Assembly: GCF_039614765.1 (NCBI RefSeq)
Contig: NZ_CP154879.1
Span: forward strand, 2,666,001-2,730,000
Source: Castellaniella sp. MT123
Lineage (GTDB): Bacteria; Pseudomonadota; Gammaproteobacteria; Burkholderiales; Burkholderiaceae_B
Length of the DNA: 64,000 nucleotides
Direction of reading: 5' to 3'
Both the position numbers and the translations under genes were made by a program. Positions 41,144-52,860 of the stretch are shown here, one piece after another; the stretch's first letter is position 1, and each line of letters opens with the position of its first letter. The notes beneath the pieces were generated by a model. That model made no database searches, was not told where the DNA came from, and worked only from the letters and a program-made list of their open reading frames with translations.

Positions 41144-44100
41144 ACGCAAACATGCCAGGAGGCTGGCCCCTGGCGGGCGTCCGGATTCGGGACAGGCTTT
41201 GCCCGCCTACGCCGAACTGCAATGCGTCAGCAATTTTTCCTTCCTGACCGGGGCATCCACGGCCGAGGAACTGGTCGCCCGCGCCGCCCGGCTGGGCTAC
41301 GCCGCCCTGGCGGTCACGGATGAGTGCTCGCTGGCCGGTATCGTGCGGGCGCATGTTGCGGCGAAGGCAGCCGGCCTGCCACTGATCGTCGGGGCCGCAT
41401 TCCGGCTATCCGCCGCGCCGACGTGGGCGGATGACGACGCGTGCCAGGCCAACGCCACCATCACGCTCACCGCCCTGGCCATGCACCGCGACGGCTATGG
41501 CAATCTGTGCGAACTGGTGTCCCTGGGACGCATGCGCAGCCCCAAGGGCGGTTACCGCCTGACCGCCCGGGACTTGGATGCCCCGGATCCGTCATTCGCC
41601 CATCTGCGCGGCCTGCCGGGCTGCTGGGTAATCCTGTCACCCGACTATCCCGCGGACGAGGCCCGGCTGGCGGCTCAGATCCGATGGGCTGTGGCGACGT
41701 TCGGCGAGCGGCTGCGCATCGCCCTGACCCTGCACGCCCGCGCGCTGGACGATCTCCATCGCGGCCGGGTGCTGCGCGTGGCGGCCCGGTTTGGCGTTCC
41801 GGTCGTTGCCACCGGTTGGCCCGTGATGCACACGCGCTCACGCAAGCCCCTGCAGGACGTGATGAGCGCCATCCGCCTGGGCAAGACCGTGCATGAATGC
41901 GGCTACGCCTTGCAGCCCAATGCCGAACGCCATCTGCGCAGCCGCCTGCGGCTGGCCAATCTGTATCCGGCGGACACCGTGGCGGAAACCGCGCGTGTGG
42001 CGCAGCGCTGCGGATTTTCCCTGGATCAGCTGCGCTACGAGTATCCCGACGAACTGGTGCCAAAGCATCAGACGCCCGCGACTTACCTGCGTCAGGAAAC
42101 CCTGGCAGGCGCGCGGCGCCGCTTTCCGGATGGCATCCCGCCCGCAGTGCGGGAACAGATCGACCACGAACTGGAATTGATTGCCGATCTGCGGTACGAG
42201 GCCTACTTCCTGACGGTCCACGATATTGTCCGTTTCGCCCGCAGCCAGAACATCCTGTGCCAGGGCCGGGGCTCGGCGGCCAATTCGGCTGTGTGCTACT
42301 GCCTGGGCATCACCGAGGTCGATCCGGCGCGTTCGAACCTGCTGTTCGAGCGCTTCATCAGCAAGGAACGCAACGAACCGCCTGACATCGACGTGGATTT
42401 CGAACATCAGCGCCGCGAAGAGGTCATGCAGTACCTTTACGCAAAATACGGGCGCGACCGGGCGGCGCTGACGGCGGCGGTGGCCACGTACCGGCCGCGT
42501 GGCGCTCTGCGAGAGGCGGGCAAGGCACTGGGTGTGGATCCCGGCGTCATCGATCGGGTGGCCCGCGCCCATCGCTGGTTCGATTCCCGCACCGATCTGC
42601 TGCAGCGTTTTGCCGACGCGGGGCTCGACCCGCAGGCGCCGCTCCACCGCCAGTGGGCCGCGTTCGCGGTGCAACTGCTGGGTTATCCGCGTCATCTGTC
42701 GCAGCATTCAGGCGGCTTCGTCATCAGCCGCGGCAGGCTGACCCGGCTGGTGCCGGTGGAAAACGCCGCCATGGACGGCCGCACCATCATCCAGTGGGAC
42801 AAGGACGACATCGAGGCCCTGGGCATCCTGAAGATCGACGTCCTGGCGCTGGGGATGCTGTCCATGCTGCATCGCGCGCTGGACCTGATGGCCGAAAGGC
42901 ATGGCCGGCCTTTTGCGCTGCGGGATATCCCGCCCGAAGACCCCGCAACCTACGACATGCTCAGCCGGGGCGACAGCATGGGTGTGTTCCAGGTGGAATC
43001 CCGCGCCCAGATGGCCATGCTGCCGCGTCTGCGCCCGCAGTGTTTCTATGATCTGGTGATCGAGGTCGCCATCGTGCGCCCCGGCCCCATGCAAGGCGGC
43101 ATGGTCCATCCCTACCTGCGCCGCCGCCAGGGGCTGGAGCCGGTCACCTTTCCGTCCAGGGGGATGGAGCAGGCGCTGGCCCGCACGCTGGGCGTGCCGA
43201 TTTTCCAGGAACAGGTCATGCAGGTCGCCATGCTGGCGGCCGGCTATTCGGCGGGCGAGGCCGACCAGTTGCGCCGCGCCATGGCCGCCTGGAAACGCCA
43301 CGGCAACATGGACGTCCACCATGACCGCCTGGTCAGCGGCATGCTGATGCGCGGCTACGACCGCGATTTTGCCGAGAGCATCTTTGCCCAGATCCGGGGC
43401 TTTGGCGAATATGGCTTTCCCGAAAGCCACGCGGCCAGTTTCGCCCTGCTGGCTTATGCCAGTGCCTGGCTGCGCCGCCACGAACCGGCCGTTTTTCTGG
43501 CGGCGCTGCTCAATAGCCAGCCCATGGGCTTCTATACCTCGTCCCAACTGGTGCAGGACGCGCAGCGGCGCAGAGTGCGCGTGCTGCCGGTGGACGTCAC
43601 CGTCAGCGATTGGGACAGCGGGCTGGAGCGCGTGGACGGGGCTCGTGATACGCGGATGGAAACCGTGCGCCTGGGGTTCTCTCTCATCAGCGGCATGAAT
43701 CGCGATGCCGCCGCGCACATCGTCCAGGCCCGGTCCGCGCAGCCTTTCGCGGACGTGGCCGATCTGGCCCACCGGGCACGGCTGGAGCGCCACGACCTGC
43801 AGGCGCTGGCGCGGGCCGGCGCCTTGTGCGCCCTGGCCGGCGGCAACCGGCGTGCCGCCCTGTGGCAGGCGGCCGCCGCCGTCCCGGATCGGGATCTGCT
43901 GCGCGGCATCACCCGGGATGATGTGGTGCCCGTGCTGCCGCGCGCTTCGGAAGGTCAGGAGATCGCCACCGATTACCGCGCCCTGGGCCTGACCCTGGGG
44001 CGCCACCCCCTGGCCCTGCTGCGCGACCGTTTGCGGGCCGACCATCTGCTGTCCGCCGCCCAGTTGGCCGGGCTGCGCAACCGCCAGCTGGCGCGCGCCT

Positions 44101-44378
44101 GTGGCCTGGTGACGGTGCGCCAGCGCCCCGGCACGGCCAAGGGCGTGCTGTTCATGACCCTGGAAGATGAGACAGGGACTGTCAATGTCATTGTCTGGCC
44201 GGATATGTTCACGCGATACCGGCACGAAGCGCTGAACGCGCCCCTGCTGGCCGTCTATGGCGTCTGGCAGACCGACGGCCAGGTCAGCCACCTGGTCGCC
44301 CGGCGTCTGGCGGACCGTAGCAACCTGCTGACGTCGCTGTTTGACGGCCTGCCGGTGCCGTCGAGGGATTTCTGCTGA
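41127..44378 (+). CDS. dnaE2: Error-prone DNA polymerase DnaE2 (ImuC)
   Basis: 1083 residues from MGSLDKRKHARRLAPGG at 41127, the in-frame ATG inside the imuB end. PHP domain (YAELQCVSNFSFLTGAS), catalytic aspartates PDIDVDF and KIDVLALGML, finger region with GRGSAANSAVCYCLGIT, OB fold at the end (GLVTVRQRPGTAKGVLFMTLEDETGTVNVIVWPDMF). Carries out mutagenic repair synthesis with ImuA and ImuB. Followed by the broken toxin pair. Confidence 0.95.
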   Translation: MGSLDKRKHARRLAPGGRPDSGQALPAYAELQCVSNFSFLTGASTAEELVARAARLGYAALAVTDECSLAGIVRAHVAAKAAGLPLIVGAAFRLSAAPTWADDDACQANATITLTALAMHRDGYGNLCELVSLGRMRSPKGGYRLTARDLDAPDPSFAHLRGLPGCWVILSPDYPADEARLAAQIRWAVATFGERLRIALTLHARALDDLHRGRVLRVAARFGVPVVATGWPVMHTRSRKPLQDVMSAIRLGKTVHECGYALQPNAERHLRSRLRLANLYPADTVAETARVAQRCGFSLDQLRYEYPDELVPKHQTPATYLRQETLAGARRRFPDGIPPAVREQIDHELELIADLRYEAYFLTVHDIVRFARSQNILCQGRGSAANSAVCYCLGITEVDPARSNLLFERFISKERNEPPDIDVDFEHQRREEVMQYLYAKYGRDRAALTAAVATYRPRGALREAGKALGVDPGVIDRVARAHRWFDSRTDLLQRFADAGLDPQAPLHRQWAAFAVQLLGYPRHLSQHSGGFVISRGRLTRLVPVENAAMDGRTIIQWDKDDIEALGILKIDVLALGMLSMLHRALDLMAERHGRPFALRDIPPEDPATYDMLSRGDSMGVFQVESRAQMAMLPRLRPQCFYDLVIEVAIVRPGPMQGGMVHPYLRRRQGLEPVTFPSRGMEQALARTLGVPIFQEQVMQVAMLAAGYSAGEADQLRRAMAAWKRHGNMDVHHDRLVSGMLMRGYDRDFAESIFAQIRGFGEYGFPESHAASFALLAYASAWLRRHEPAVFLAALLNSQPMGFYTSSQLVQDAQRRRVRVLPVDVTVSDWDSGLERVDGARDTRMETVRLGFSLISGMNRDAAAHIVQARSAQPFADVADLAHRARLERHDLQALARAGALCALAGGNRRAALWQAAAAVPDRDLLRGITRDDVVPVLPRASEGQEIATDYRALGLTLGRHPLALLRDRLRADHLLSAAQLAGLRNRQLARACGLVTVRQRPGTAKGVLFMTLEDETGTVNVIVWPDMFTRYRHEALNAPLLAVYGVWQTDGQVSHLVARRLADRSNLLTSLFDGLPVPSRDFC

Positions 44379-44467
44379 GCGCTCCGCACTGGCTCGTATT
44401 CGTAACGGTGCATGTGCCGGGATCTCTCTCGATATCCGGTCAACTATATCATTGGGTGGTACAATTT

Positions 44468-44778
44468 ATGGAAAGAATATTCCGGACCAGAATCTTCACC
44501 CGTTGGGCAAAAGGCGTGGGGCACTACCAAGTAGAGGCAAGCGAGGTGGTGGCCGAACTTTGGTTGCGACGAATTTCGCGGGTTGCTGGTTCTTTCTGTA
44601 CGGCTTTGAAAAGAGCAATAGTGCCGATATTGCTATAGACGAATTAAAGGCTCTGCGACAGGTCGCCGAAGAACTTCTAGAGCTTGACGACTATTCTTTG
44701 CTGGTTGCCTTGCGGGCTGGCAAAATTATTGAGGTATCCAATGGCTACGATCAAACGGAAAAGCCGCATCCTGGCTGA
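44468..44778 (+). pseudogene. RelE/HigB-type toxin broken by deletion and frameshift
   Basis: N-terminus MERIFRTRIFTRWAKGVG belongs to the COG4737 toxin family. The expected next 40-45 residues are absent, and the rest continues in another frame as ALPSRGKRGGGRTLVATNFA then WFFLYGFEKSN. So there is a deletion plus a frame change near 44520. The active toxin cannot be made. Its antitoxin partner overlaps the end and is intact. Confidence 0.75.
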
Positions 44779-45061
44779 AATGCACGAAACAGCCCGTGAT
44801 CTCTACGAGGTCGGTCTGATCAGCAAACGCCGCATGCATGAATTTGATGCCTTGTGCCACATCGATGTGCATGAAATACCGCCGCAGCGGATCAAGCAAC
44901 TACGCCAACGCGAACATCTCAGCCAGGCCGTATTTGCCGCTGTGCTCAACATCAGCGTGTCCACCGTCCAGAAATGGGAAATCGGCGACAAAAAGCCCAG
45001 TGGCCCGTCCCTGAAGCTTCTCAGTCTGATCGAACGCAAGGGGCTCGAAGCCGTCCTGTAG
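44741..45061 (+). CDS. XRE-family antitoxin (HigA-like), orphaned
   Basis: 106 residues from ATG 44741. The HTH core is IKQLRQREHLSQAVFAAVLN followed by ISVSTVQKWEIGDKKPSGPS, typical of YiaG/HigA antitoxins that bind their own promoter. It overlaps the remnant of its toxin, suggesting that the toxin was lost first. Still likely to bind DNA. Confidence 0.82.
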   Translation: MATIKRKSRILAEMHETARDLYEVGLISKRRMHEFDALCHIDVHEIPPQRIKQLRQREHLSQAVFAAVLNISVSTVQKWEIGDKKPSGPSLKLLSLIERKGLEAVL

Positions 45062-45143
45062 GCGTCTGGCGGACCGCAGCGCAATCGTGGCATCCACCGT
45101 GTCCCTTGTCTTGGCCGCCGCCAGTGGGCATAATCCTTCGCAT

Positions 45144-45155
45144 TGTCTATACAAA
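45144..45155. promoter_or_regulatory. Probable HutC operator before hutI
   Basis: TTGT-CTAT-ACAA palindrome 20 bases upstream of the hutI start. The wider 14 bases TTGTCTATACAAAT recur nearly identically before hutU (49763). Confidence 0.65.
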
Positions 45156-45175
45156 TAGCTAGCAGAGGCCTTTCC

Positions 45176-46426
45176 ATGCCGCATCTCCCAGAACCCGGCG
45201 CCCGCCCACACGGTTGTGTCTTGTGGAAGAACCTGCGCATTGTGCCGCCCGGCTGGCGGTCCGGGCTGGTGCCTCTGTGCGACCTGGCGGTCGAGGGCCT
45301 GCGCATTGCCTGGCTGGGGGCGGCGGGCCAGGCGCCGGCCGGGTTTCAGGCTGCGTTGCAGCATGACCTGGGTGGTGCGCTGGTCACGCCGGGGTTGATC
45401 GACTGCCATACCCATCTGGTTCATGGCGGTCAGCGGGCCAATGAATTCGCGCTACGCTTGGCCGGGGCCAGCTACGAGGACATCGCCCGCCAGGGCGGGG
45501 GCATTGTGTCCAGCGTGCGGGCCACACGGGCGGCCGACGAGGACACCCTGTTCCAGCAGGCGCTCAAGCGCCTGGACGCCCTGCGGGCCGAAGGCGTGAC
45601 CGCCATCGAGATCAAATCCGGCTACGGCCTGGACCTGGACACCGAACGCAAGATGCTGCGCGTCGCCCGGCGTCTGGGGGAAGCGCGGCCGGTCACGGTG
45701 CGCACCACCTTCCTGGGGGCGCATGCCCTGCCGCCCGAATACGCGGGCCGCGCCGACGACTACATCGATCTGGTGTGCAACGTCATGCTGCCGGCCCTGG
45801 ATGACGAGGGCCTGGTCGATGCCGTGGACGTCTTTTGCGAAGGCATCGGTTTCAGCCTGGCGCAGTCCGAACGCGTGTTGCAGGCCGCCACGCGGCGCGG
45901 CCTAGCGGTGAAAATGCATGCCGAACAGCTGTCCCTGATGGGCGGCGCGGCCCTGGCCGCCCGCTACGGGGCCTTGTCGGCGGACCATCTGGAATGGCTG
46001 GACGATGCGGGTGCCCAGGCCATGCGCCAGGCCGGCATGGTGGCCGTGCTGCTGCCCGGCGCCTACTATTTCCTGCGCGACACCCACGTGCCGCCCATCG
46101 AGCTGTTGCGCCGCCACGGCGTGCCCATCGCGCTGGCGACCGATTGCAATCCCGGCACTTCGCCCGCCACGTCGTTGCTGCTGATGCTGAACATGGCCTG
46201 CACGCTGTTCCGGATGACGGTGGCCGAGGCCCTGGACGGCGTCACCTGCCACGCCGCCGACGCCCTGGGCTGCGTGGGCGTCAGTGGGCGCCTGGCCGTC
46301 GGGCATCCCGCCGACTTCGCGGTCTGGGACATCGACAGCCCGGCCGAACTGGCCTACTGGATGGGCCTGCCACGCTGCCGGATGTCCGTGCGTCAGGGCA
46401 GCATCGCCTTCCAGTCCACCCGGTAG
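45176..46426 (+). CDS. hutI: Imidazolonepropionase
   Basis: 416 residues from [20 protein letters not shown]; a TTG 33 bases upstream lies inside the operator and is unlikely. Amidohydrolase metal site [16 protein letters not shown], Lys/His in KMHAEQLS and Asp in [10 protein letters not shown]. Opens the imidazolone ring to give formiminoglutamate in the histidine pathway. Convergent with hutH, overlapping by 34 bases. Confidence 0.95.
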   Translation: MPHLPEPGARPHGCVLWKNLRIVPPGWRSGLVPLCDLAVEGLRIAWLGAAGQAPAGFQAALQHDLGGALVTPGLIDCHTHLVHGGQRANEFALRLAGASYEDIARQGGGIVSSVRATRAADEDTLFQQALKRLDALRAEGVTAIEIKSGYGLDLDTERKMLRVARRLGEARPVTVRTTFLGAHALPPEYAGRADDYIDLVCNVMLPALDDEGLVDAVDVFCEGIGFSLAQSERVLQAATRRGLAVKMHAEQLSLMGGAALAARYGALSADHLEWLDDAGAQAMRQAGMVAVLLPGAYYFLRDTHVPPIELLRRHGVPIALATDCNPGTSPATSLLLMLNMACTLFRMTVAEALDGVTCHAADALGCVGVSGRLAVGHPADFAVWDIDSPAELAYWMGLPRCRMSVRQGSIAFQSTR

Positions 46427-47931
46427 CTGCCTTCCAGCACCCGGCGCCCGACGATGTCCAGGTCGGGGGCCAGCAGGCGGTCGTGATCGTAGAATGGCAC
46501 GTCCTGGCGGATCTGCTGGTGTAGCGCCTGCAGGGGGGGCGACGTCGTCAGCGGGGCGTGGAAATCGATGCCCTGGGCCGCGCACAGCAGTTCGATGCCG
46601 ATGATGTGCGCCGTGTTGCTGGCCATATCGGCCAGCCGTCGGGCGGCGAACGTCGCCATGCTGACGTGGTCTTCCTGGTTGGCCGACGTGGGCAGGCTGT
46701 CCACGCTGGCGGGGTGCGCCAGCGACTTGTTTTCCGACGCCAGCGCGGCGGCGGTCACGTGGGCGATCATGAAGCCGGAATTCAGCCCCGGTTCCGGCAC
46801 CAGGAACGGCGGCAGGCCCGAAATGCTGGCGTCGATCAAAAGCGCCACGCGGCGTTCCGCCAGGCCGCCGATCTCCGCAATCGCCAGCGCCAGGATGTCG
46901 GCGGCGAACGCGATCGGCTCGGCATGGAAATTGCCGCCCGAGATCACCTGGGCCGGCTGCCCGTCGTGTCCCGGGAACACCAGCGGATTGTCCGTCACGG
47001 CATTGGCTTCGGCCAGCAGCGTGCGAGAGACCTGGTCCATCAGGTCGTGGATGGCGCCCATCACCTGGGGCTGGCAACGCAGGCTGTAGGGGTCCTGCAC
47101 CTTATTGTCCGACACCAGGTGCGAAGCCCGGATCGCGCTGCCCGCCAACAACGCCCGGTAGCGGCGGGCGACCTCGATCTGCCCCGGCTGGCCGCGGATT
47201 TCGTGCACGCGCGGATCGAACGGCGCATCGCTGCCCTTGGCGGCGTCGACGCTCAGCGCGCCGGCCAGCACCGCGCTGTCGAACAGGTGTTCCGCCAGGA
47301 ACAGCCCGTGCAGCGCCAGGGCGGTGGACACCTGGGTGCCGTTGATCAATGCCAGGCCTTCTTTGGCCGCCAGGTGAATGGGGGCGACGCCCGCCCGCGC
47401 CAGCGCCTGTTGCGCCGGCAGCCACTGGCCTTCGCACAGCAGGTGGCCCTCGCCAAGCAGCGCCAGCGTCATGTGCGCCAGGGGCGCCAGATCGCCCGAG
47501 GCGCCCACCGAGCCCTTTTCGGGGATGTGCGGGATCAGGCCGGCATTGAAGACCTGCATCAACGTCCTGACGACGCTGGACCGGATGCCCGAATAGCCGC
47601 GCGCCAGGCTGGCGACCTTCATCGCCATCAGCAGGCGCGCCACGCGGGCGTCCACCGGGTCGCCTACGCCCACGGCATGCGACAGGATCAGATTGCGTTG
47701 CAAGGCCTGCAACTGGTCGTCGGGGATGTGCGTCTGCGCCAGTTTGCCGAAGCCCGTGTTGATGCCGTAGGCCGGAACGCCCCGGTCGATGATGGCTTGC
47801 ACGATGGCGGCCGAGGCATCCATGTCGCGCACGGCCTGTGCGGGCAGCGCCAGTTGCACCTTTCCCAGCCAGATCTGGCGCAGTGCGTCCATGTCCAGCT
47901 TCCCGGGCTGCAAGGTCAAAGTCGTCGTCAT
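46393..47931 (-). CDS. hutH: Histidine ammonia-lyase
   Basis: 512 residues. The Ala-Ser-Gly that forms the MIO cofactor is in [24 protein letters not shown] and NQEDHVSMA are family signatures. Converts histidine to urocanate and ammonia. Second gene after hutU (73-base gap) on the minus strand. Its last 34 bases are antisense to the end of hutI. Confidence 0.96.
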   Translation of the reverse strand: MTTTLTLQPGKLDMDALRQIWLGKVQLALPAQAVRDMDASAAIVQAIIDRGVPAYGINTGFGKLAQTHIPDDQLQALQRNLILSHAVGVGDPVDARVARLLMAMKVASLARGYSGIRSSVVRTLMQVFNAGLIPHIPEKGSVGASGDLAPLAHMTLALLGEGHLLCEGQWLPAQQALARAGVAPIHLAAKEGLALINGTQVSTALALHGLFLAEHLFDSAVLAGALSVDAAKGSDAPFDPRVHEIRGQPGQIEVARRYRALLAGSAIRASHLVSDNKVQDPYSLRCQPQVMGAIHDLMDQVSRTLLAEANAVTDNPLVFPGHDGQPAQVISGGNFHAEPIAFAADILALAIAEIGGLAERRVALLIDASISGLPPFLVPEPGLNSGFMIAHVTAAALASENKSLAHPASVDSLPTSANQEDHVSMATFAARRLADMASNTAHIIGIELLCAAQGIDFHAPLTTSPPLQALHQQIRQDVPFYDHDRLLAPDLDIVGRRVLEGSYRVDWKAMLP

Positions 47932-48004
47932 GGATATTCGCTCGAAGAAATTCGATCATCAGCACAGAGGCTGTCGGGGAAAGAGCCGCGGCCGGCGCGC
48001 GCGT

Positions 48005-49708
48005 CTACGAAATCATCGGCAGATTCAGGCCGAAATCCCGCGCGGTCTGGATGGCCAGTTCATAACCCGCATCGGCATGGCGCATCACACCGGTGCCGCA
48101 GTCGTTGATCAGCACGCGTTCCAGCCGGCGGGCGGCGGCGTCTGTGCCGTCGGCCACGATCACCATGCCGGCGTGCTGGCTGTAGCCCATGCCGACCCCG
48201 CCGCCATGGTGAAACGACACCCAGCTGGCCCCGCCGGCCGTGTTCAGCAGCGCGTTCAGCAAGGGCCAGTCGGACACAGCGTCCGTGCCGTCGCGCATGG
48301 CCTCGGTTTCGCGGTTGGGGCTGGCGACCGAGCCAGTATCCAGGTGGTCGCGGCCGATCACGATGGGGGCCTTCAGTTCGCCCGAGCGCACCATCTCGTT
48401 GAAGGCCAGCCCCGCGCGGTGGCGTTCGCCCAGACCCAGCCAGCAGATGCGCGCCGGCAGCCCCTGGAAGGCGATGCGTTCGCGCGCCATGTCCAGCCAC
48501 TGGATCATGTGGTGGTTGTCGGGGAACAGTTCCTTCAGTTTGCGGTCGGTCGCGTAGATGTCTTCCGGGTCGCCCGACAGCGCCACCCAGCGAAACGGCC
48601 CCTTGCCCTCGCAGAACAGCGGGCGGATGTAGGCCGGCACGAAACCCGGAAAATCGAAGGCGTCGGTGATGCCTTCGTCGTAGGCCACCTGGCGGATGTT
48701 GTTGCCATAGTCCACCGTAGGGACGCCCATGGCGTGCAGGTCCAGCATGGCCTGTACGTGGCGGGCGCAGGATTGTGCCGCCTCGGCCCGCAGACGCGCA
48801 TGCTGCGCCGGGTCGTGCTGGGCAGCCTGCCATTGTTCCACCGTCCAGCCCGACGGCAGGTAGCCGTGGATGAGGTCGTGGGCGGATGTCTGGTCCGTGA
48901 CCAGGTCGGGACGCGGGCCGCCCGTCCGGGCGCGGCGGGCCAGTTCCGGCAGGACGTCGGCCGCATTGCCCAGCAGGCCGATGGACACGGCTTCCTTGCG
49001 GCGCGTGTGTTCGGCGATCATGGCCAGGGCCTCGTCCAGGTCGCGGGCCTGCTTGTCCAGGTAGCGCGTGCGCAGGCGGAAATCGATGTGCGACTGCTGG
49101 CATTCGATGGTCAGCGAGCAGGCCCCGGCAAAGGTCGCCGCCAGCGGCTGTGCACCGCCCATGCCGCCCAGGCCCGCCGTCACGATCCAGCGCCCCGCGA
49201 ACGAGCCGCCGAAATGCTGGCGGCCGGCCTCGGCAAACGTTTCATACGTGCCCTGCACGATGCCCTGGCTGCCGATGTAGATCCAGCTGCCGGCCGTCAT
49301 CTGCCCGTACATGAAGAGGCCCGCCTGGTCCAGTTCATTGAATTTTTCCCAGGTGGCCCATTTGGGCACCAGGTTGGAATTGGCCAGCAGCACGCGCGGC
49401 GCGTCCGTGTGGGTTTTGAAGATCCCCACCGGCTTGCCGGATTGCACCAGCAGGGTCTCGTCTTCCCCCAGTTTGCGCAGGCTGTCCAGGATGGCGTCGT
49501 AGCAGGCCCAGTTGCGCGCCGCTCGGCCGATGCCGCCGTAGACCACCAGATGTTTCGGGTTTTCCGCGACGGCCGGGTCGAGATTGTTCTGGATCATGCG
49601 GTAGGCCGCCTCGATCGTCCAGTTGCGGCAATGCAGTTGCGGCCCTGTGGGGGCGTGGATTTCGCGGCTGGCGTCGTAGCGCGGATCGTCTGCGGGGGAA
49701 TGGGACAC
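48005..49708 (-). CDS. hutU: Urocanate hydratase
   Basis: 567 residues. [40 protein letters not shown] (NAD-binding) and [18 protein letters not shown] are diagnostic. Adds water to urocanate using NAD as electrophile. Leads the hutU-hutH operon; operator-like sequences lie 30-65 bases before its start. No hutG or hutF formiminoglutamate gene is found in the window. Confidence 0.97.
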   Translation of the reverse strand: MSHSPADDPRYDASREIHAPTGPQLHCRNWTIEAAYRMIQNNLDPAVAENPKHLVVYGGIGRAARNWACYDAILDSLRKLGEDETLLVQSGKPVGIFKTHTDAPRVLLANSNLVPKWATWEKFNELDQAGLFMYGQMTAGSWIYIGSQGIVQGTYETFAEAGRQHFGGSFAGRWIVTAGLGGMGGAQPLAATFAGACSLTIECQQSHIDFRLRTRYLDKQARDLDEALAMIAEHTRRKEAVSIGLLGNAADVLPELARRARTGGPRPDLVTDQTSAHDLIHGYLPSGWTVEQWQAAQHDPAQHARLRAEAAQSCARHVQAMLDLHAMGVPTVDYGNNIRQVAYDEGITDAFDFPGFVPAYIRPLFCEGKGPFRWVALSGDPEDIYATDRKLKELFPDNHHMIQWLDMARERIAFQGLPARICWLGLGERHRAGLAFNEMVRSGELKAPIVIGRDHLDTGSVASPNRETEAMRDGTDAVSDWPLLNALLNTAGGASWVSFHHGGGVGMGYSQHAGMVIVADGTDAAARRLERVLINDCGTGVMRHADAGYELAIQTARDFGLNLPMIS

Positions 49709-49739
49709 GGTCTGCTCCTGTGCGGGAAATATTCAGCTC

Positions 49740-49776
49740 GAATGTATATCTGTTTTGCTTAAATGTCTATACAAAT
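49740..49776. promoter_or_regulatory. Probable HutC operator region before hutU
   Basis: Two motifs: GAATGTATATC (49740-49750) and ATGTCTATACAAAT (49763-49776). The second is nearly the same as the hutI operator. Two sites may allow tighter repression. Confidence 0.6.
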
Positions 49777-49870
49777 TAACCGGACACGCGGGCCATGCCG
49801 GATGGCTGGATGGCGCGCGGCGAGGTCGATCGCGTCAGCGCGAGCGCTGCAGTGCCCGGCCTGTCCGGTA

Positions 49871-51334
49871 TCAGATGTCCACGATCCGGCCGGCGTTCAG
49901 CCGCGCCTGGGGGTCCAGCAGCCGCCGGATGTCCGCCATCAGCACGCGTTCCGGCGCGCTGCGGCTGTGATGCAGAAAGGGTTTCTTGATGCGCCCGATC
50001 CCGTGTTCGGCCGAAATGCTGCCGCCGACCCGTTCGACTTCCCGGTAGACCAGGGCTTCGACTGCGACAAGGTCGCCGGGCGCGTAGGGCCCCGTGGACA
50101 GATGCAGATTGCCGTCGCCCAGGTGGCCGAACAACAGGCGCCGCGCCGCTGGCCAGCGGGCCGCCAGGGCCTGCTGCGCGCGGGCAATGAAATCGGGCAG
50201 CCGGGCCAGCGGAATGCCGATGTCGAAGGCCACATAGGGGGCCATTTCGTGCAGGATCTCGCCGATCGCATCGCGCAGCCGCCACAACTGGGCAGCCTGT
50301 TCCTGGCTTTGCGGCAGGATGGCGTCCAGTACCAGGCCGCTGTCCAGGCAGGTTTCCAGGAAGCGGTGCAGATCGGCCTGGGCGCGATCCCCGGCAGCGT
50401 TGCCGCCGTCCGGGTCCCGGGCGGCGCCAGGCTGTGGCTCGTTTGCGGACGCCGTATCGCCCGCAAACGATTCCACCTCCAGCAGGACGCAGATCGGGCA
50501 GGCCCCGTCGAAGGGTTCTGTCCGCTGCGTCACCGAGGCGGCAGCCTGCAGGTATTCGCGCCACATGACCTCGAACGACGACAGGGTCGACAGTTGCCCG
50601 CGCGCCGCTTTCAGCAGTGCCGTCAGCTGATCGAATCCCGCCAGGCCCACCAGGGCGCTGTGACGCCGTTCGGGTTTGGGAAACAGGCGCAGCACCGCCC
50701 GCGTGACGATGCCCAGCGTGCCTTCCGTACCGATGAACAGGTGCTTCAGATCCAGACCGGTGTTGTTCTTCAGGCCCTGGTTCATCATGGTCAGCACCGT
50801 CCCGTCGGCCTGCACGACTTCCAGCCCCAGCACCAGTTCGCGCATCGTGCCGTAGCGCAGCACCCGGTTGCCGCCCACGTTGGTGGCGACGTTGCCGCCG
50901 ATCTGGCAGGATGCCCGCGCCCCGCAGTCCATGGGGAAATACCAGCCCTGCGATTCGACAGCGGCGCACACGTTTTCCAGCACGGCGCCGGCCTGCACCG
51001 TCACCGTGCCGCTGACGGCATCCAGATGTTCGACCCGATCCATCAGTTCCATCGACAGCACGACGTCGCCCGGATCCGGCACGGCGCCGCCCGCCAGTCC
51101 CGTGCGTCCGCCCTGGATCGTCAGGGCGCGGCCATCGCGCTGGCAGGCCCGCACGATGGCGGCGACCTCGTTCGTGTCGCGCGGGCGCAGGATGCAGTAG
51201 GGCGGGGCGTCGGCCTTCAGGCCGCTGTCATCCTGCAGATAACGGGCAATATCGTCGACGCCCGGCCGCAGGCACGACACGGTCTGCATGATCGCATCCA
51301 GGGCGCAGGGGGATGAAGACGGGTTCGGGTTCAT
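49871..51334 (-). CDS. FAD-linked D-2-hydroxyacid dehydrogenase (GlcD/Dld family)
   Basis: 487 residues. FAD-binding PCMH domain with TIQGGRTGLAGGAVPDPGDV, IGGNVATNVGGNRVLRYGTM and IGTEGTLGIVTRA; C-terminal oxidase domain with HLGDGNLHL and SAEHGIGRIKK. Family members oxidise glycolate, D-lactate or D-2-hydroxyglutarate and pass electrons to the quinone pool. Last gene of the ABC transporter operon (29 bases after the ATPase). Its true substrate is unknown; see the hut regulon finding. Confidence 0.87.
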   Translation of the reverse strand: MNPNPSSSPCALDAIMQTVSCLRPGVDDIARYLQDDSGLKADAPPYCILRPRDTNEVAAIVRACQRDGRALTIQGGRTGLAGGAVPDPGDVVLSMELMDRVEHLDAVSGTVTVQAGAVLENVCAAVESQGWYFPMDCGARASCQIGGNVATNVGGNRVLRYGTMRELVLGLEVVQADGTVLTMMNQGLKNNTGLDLKHLFIGTEGTLGIVTRAVLRLFPKPERRHSALVGLAGFDQLTALLKAARGQLSTLSSFEVMWREYLQAAASVTQRTEPFDGACPICVLLEVESFAGDTASANEPQPGAARDPDGGNAAGDRAQADLHRFLETCLDSGLVLDAILPQSQEQAAQLWRLRDAIGEILHEMAPYVAFDIGIPLARLPDFIARAQQALAARWPAARRLLFGHLGDGNLHLSTGPYAPGDLVAVEALVYREVERVGGSISAEHGIGRIKKPFLHHSRSAPERVLMADIRRLLDPQARLNAGRIVDI

Positions 51335-51363
51335 GGTGCGGCTCGTGCGTGGAATATCCGATC

Positions 51364-52194
<831 letters not shown>

Positions 52195-52197
52195 CCA

Positions 52198-52860
52198 TCA
52201 GCGCTGCAGATAACGGCTGGCCTTCAGTTCGGCCCAGCCCCCCAGTTTCTGCGTGACGGCGACCAGCATCAGGTAGCACACGCACAGCACCAGGGTGGTT
52301 TCGACGTAAATGAATTGTTCCGATCCGATCTGCGTCAGCACGGCGGTCAGTTCGGGCACCGTGATGATCGACAGCACGGACGTTTCTTTGCTAAGAATGA
52401 TGATCATGTTGATCAGGGCCGGGGTGATGATCACCAGCATCTGCGGCAGCTGCACGCGCCAGATGGTGCTGATGCGCGACAGGCCCAGGCAGTCGGCGGC
52501 CTCGATCTGGCCGTGGGGCACCGACAGAAATCCCGAACGGAAGATCTCGGCGAAATAGGCGCTGCCGTACAGCGCCAGCGACACGACACCCGCGTCCAGC
52601 GCCGACAGCGAGACGCCGAAATTCGGCCCGCCGTAGTACAGGACGAACAGCTGCACCAGGAACGGCGTGGTGCGCAGGATCTCGATGTAGACCCGCAGCA
52701 CCGCCCGGATCCAGCGGCCCGTGAACAGCTGCAGCACGGCGATGGCGAACCCCACCACCATGCCCAGCGCCACGGCCCCGACCCAGCTGATGATGGTGAT
52801 GCCAAAGCCATCCAGGATCTGGCCGCCGTATTGCGACACCACGGAAAAGTCCAGCGCCAT
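52198..52860 (-). CDS. Polar amino acid ABC permease 2
   Basis: 220 residues, about five membrane helices, HisM/GltK type. The EAA loop AADCLGLSRISTIWRVQLPQ sits in the expected place before the last helices. The start shares one base with the stop of the other permease (TGATG). Confidence 0.92.
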   Translation of the reverse strand: MALDFSVVSQYGGQILDGFGITIISWVGAVALGMVVGFAIAVLQLFTGRWIRAVLRVYIEILRTTPFLVQLFVLYYGGPNFGVSLSALDAGVVSLALYGSAYFAEIFRSGFLSVPHGQIEAADCLGLSRISTIWRVQLPQMLVIITPALINMIIILSKETSVLSIITVPELTAVLTQIGSEQFIYVETTLVLCVCYLMLVAVTQKLGGWAELKASRYLQR

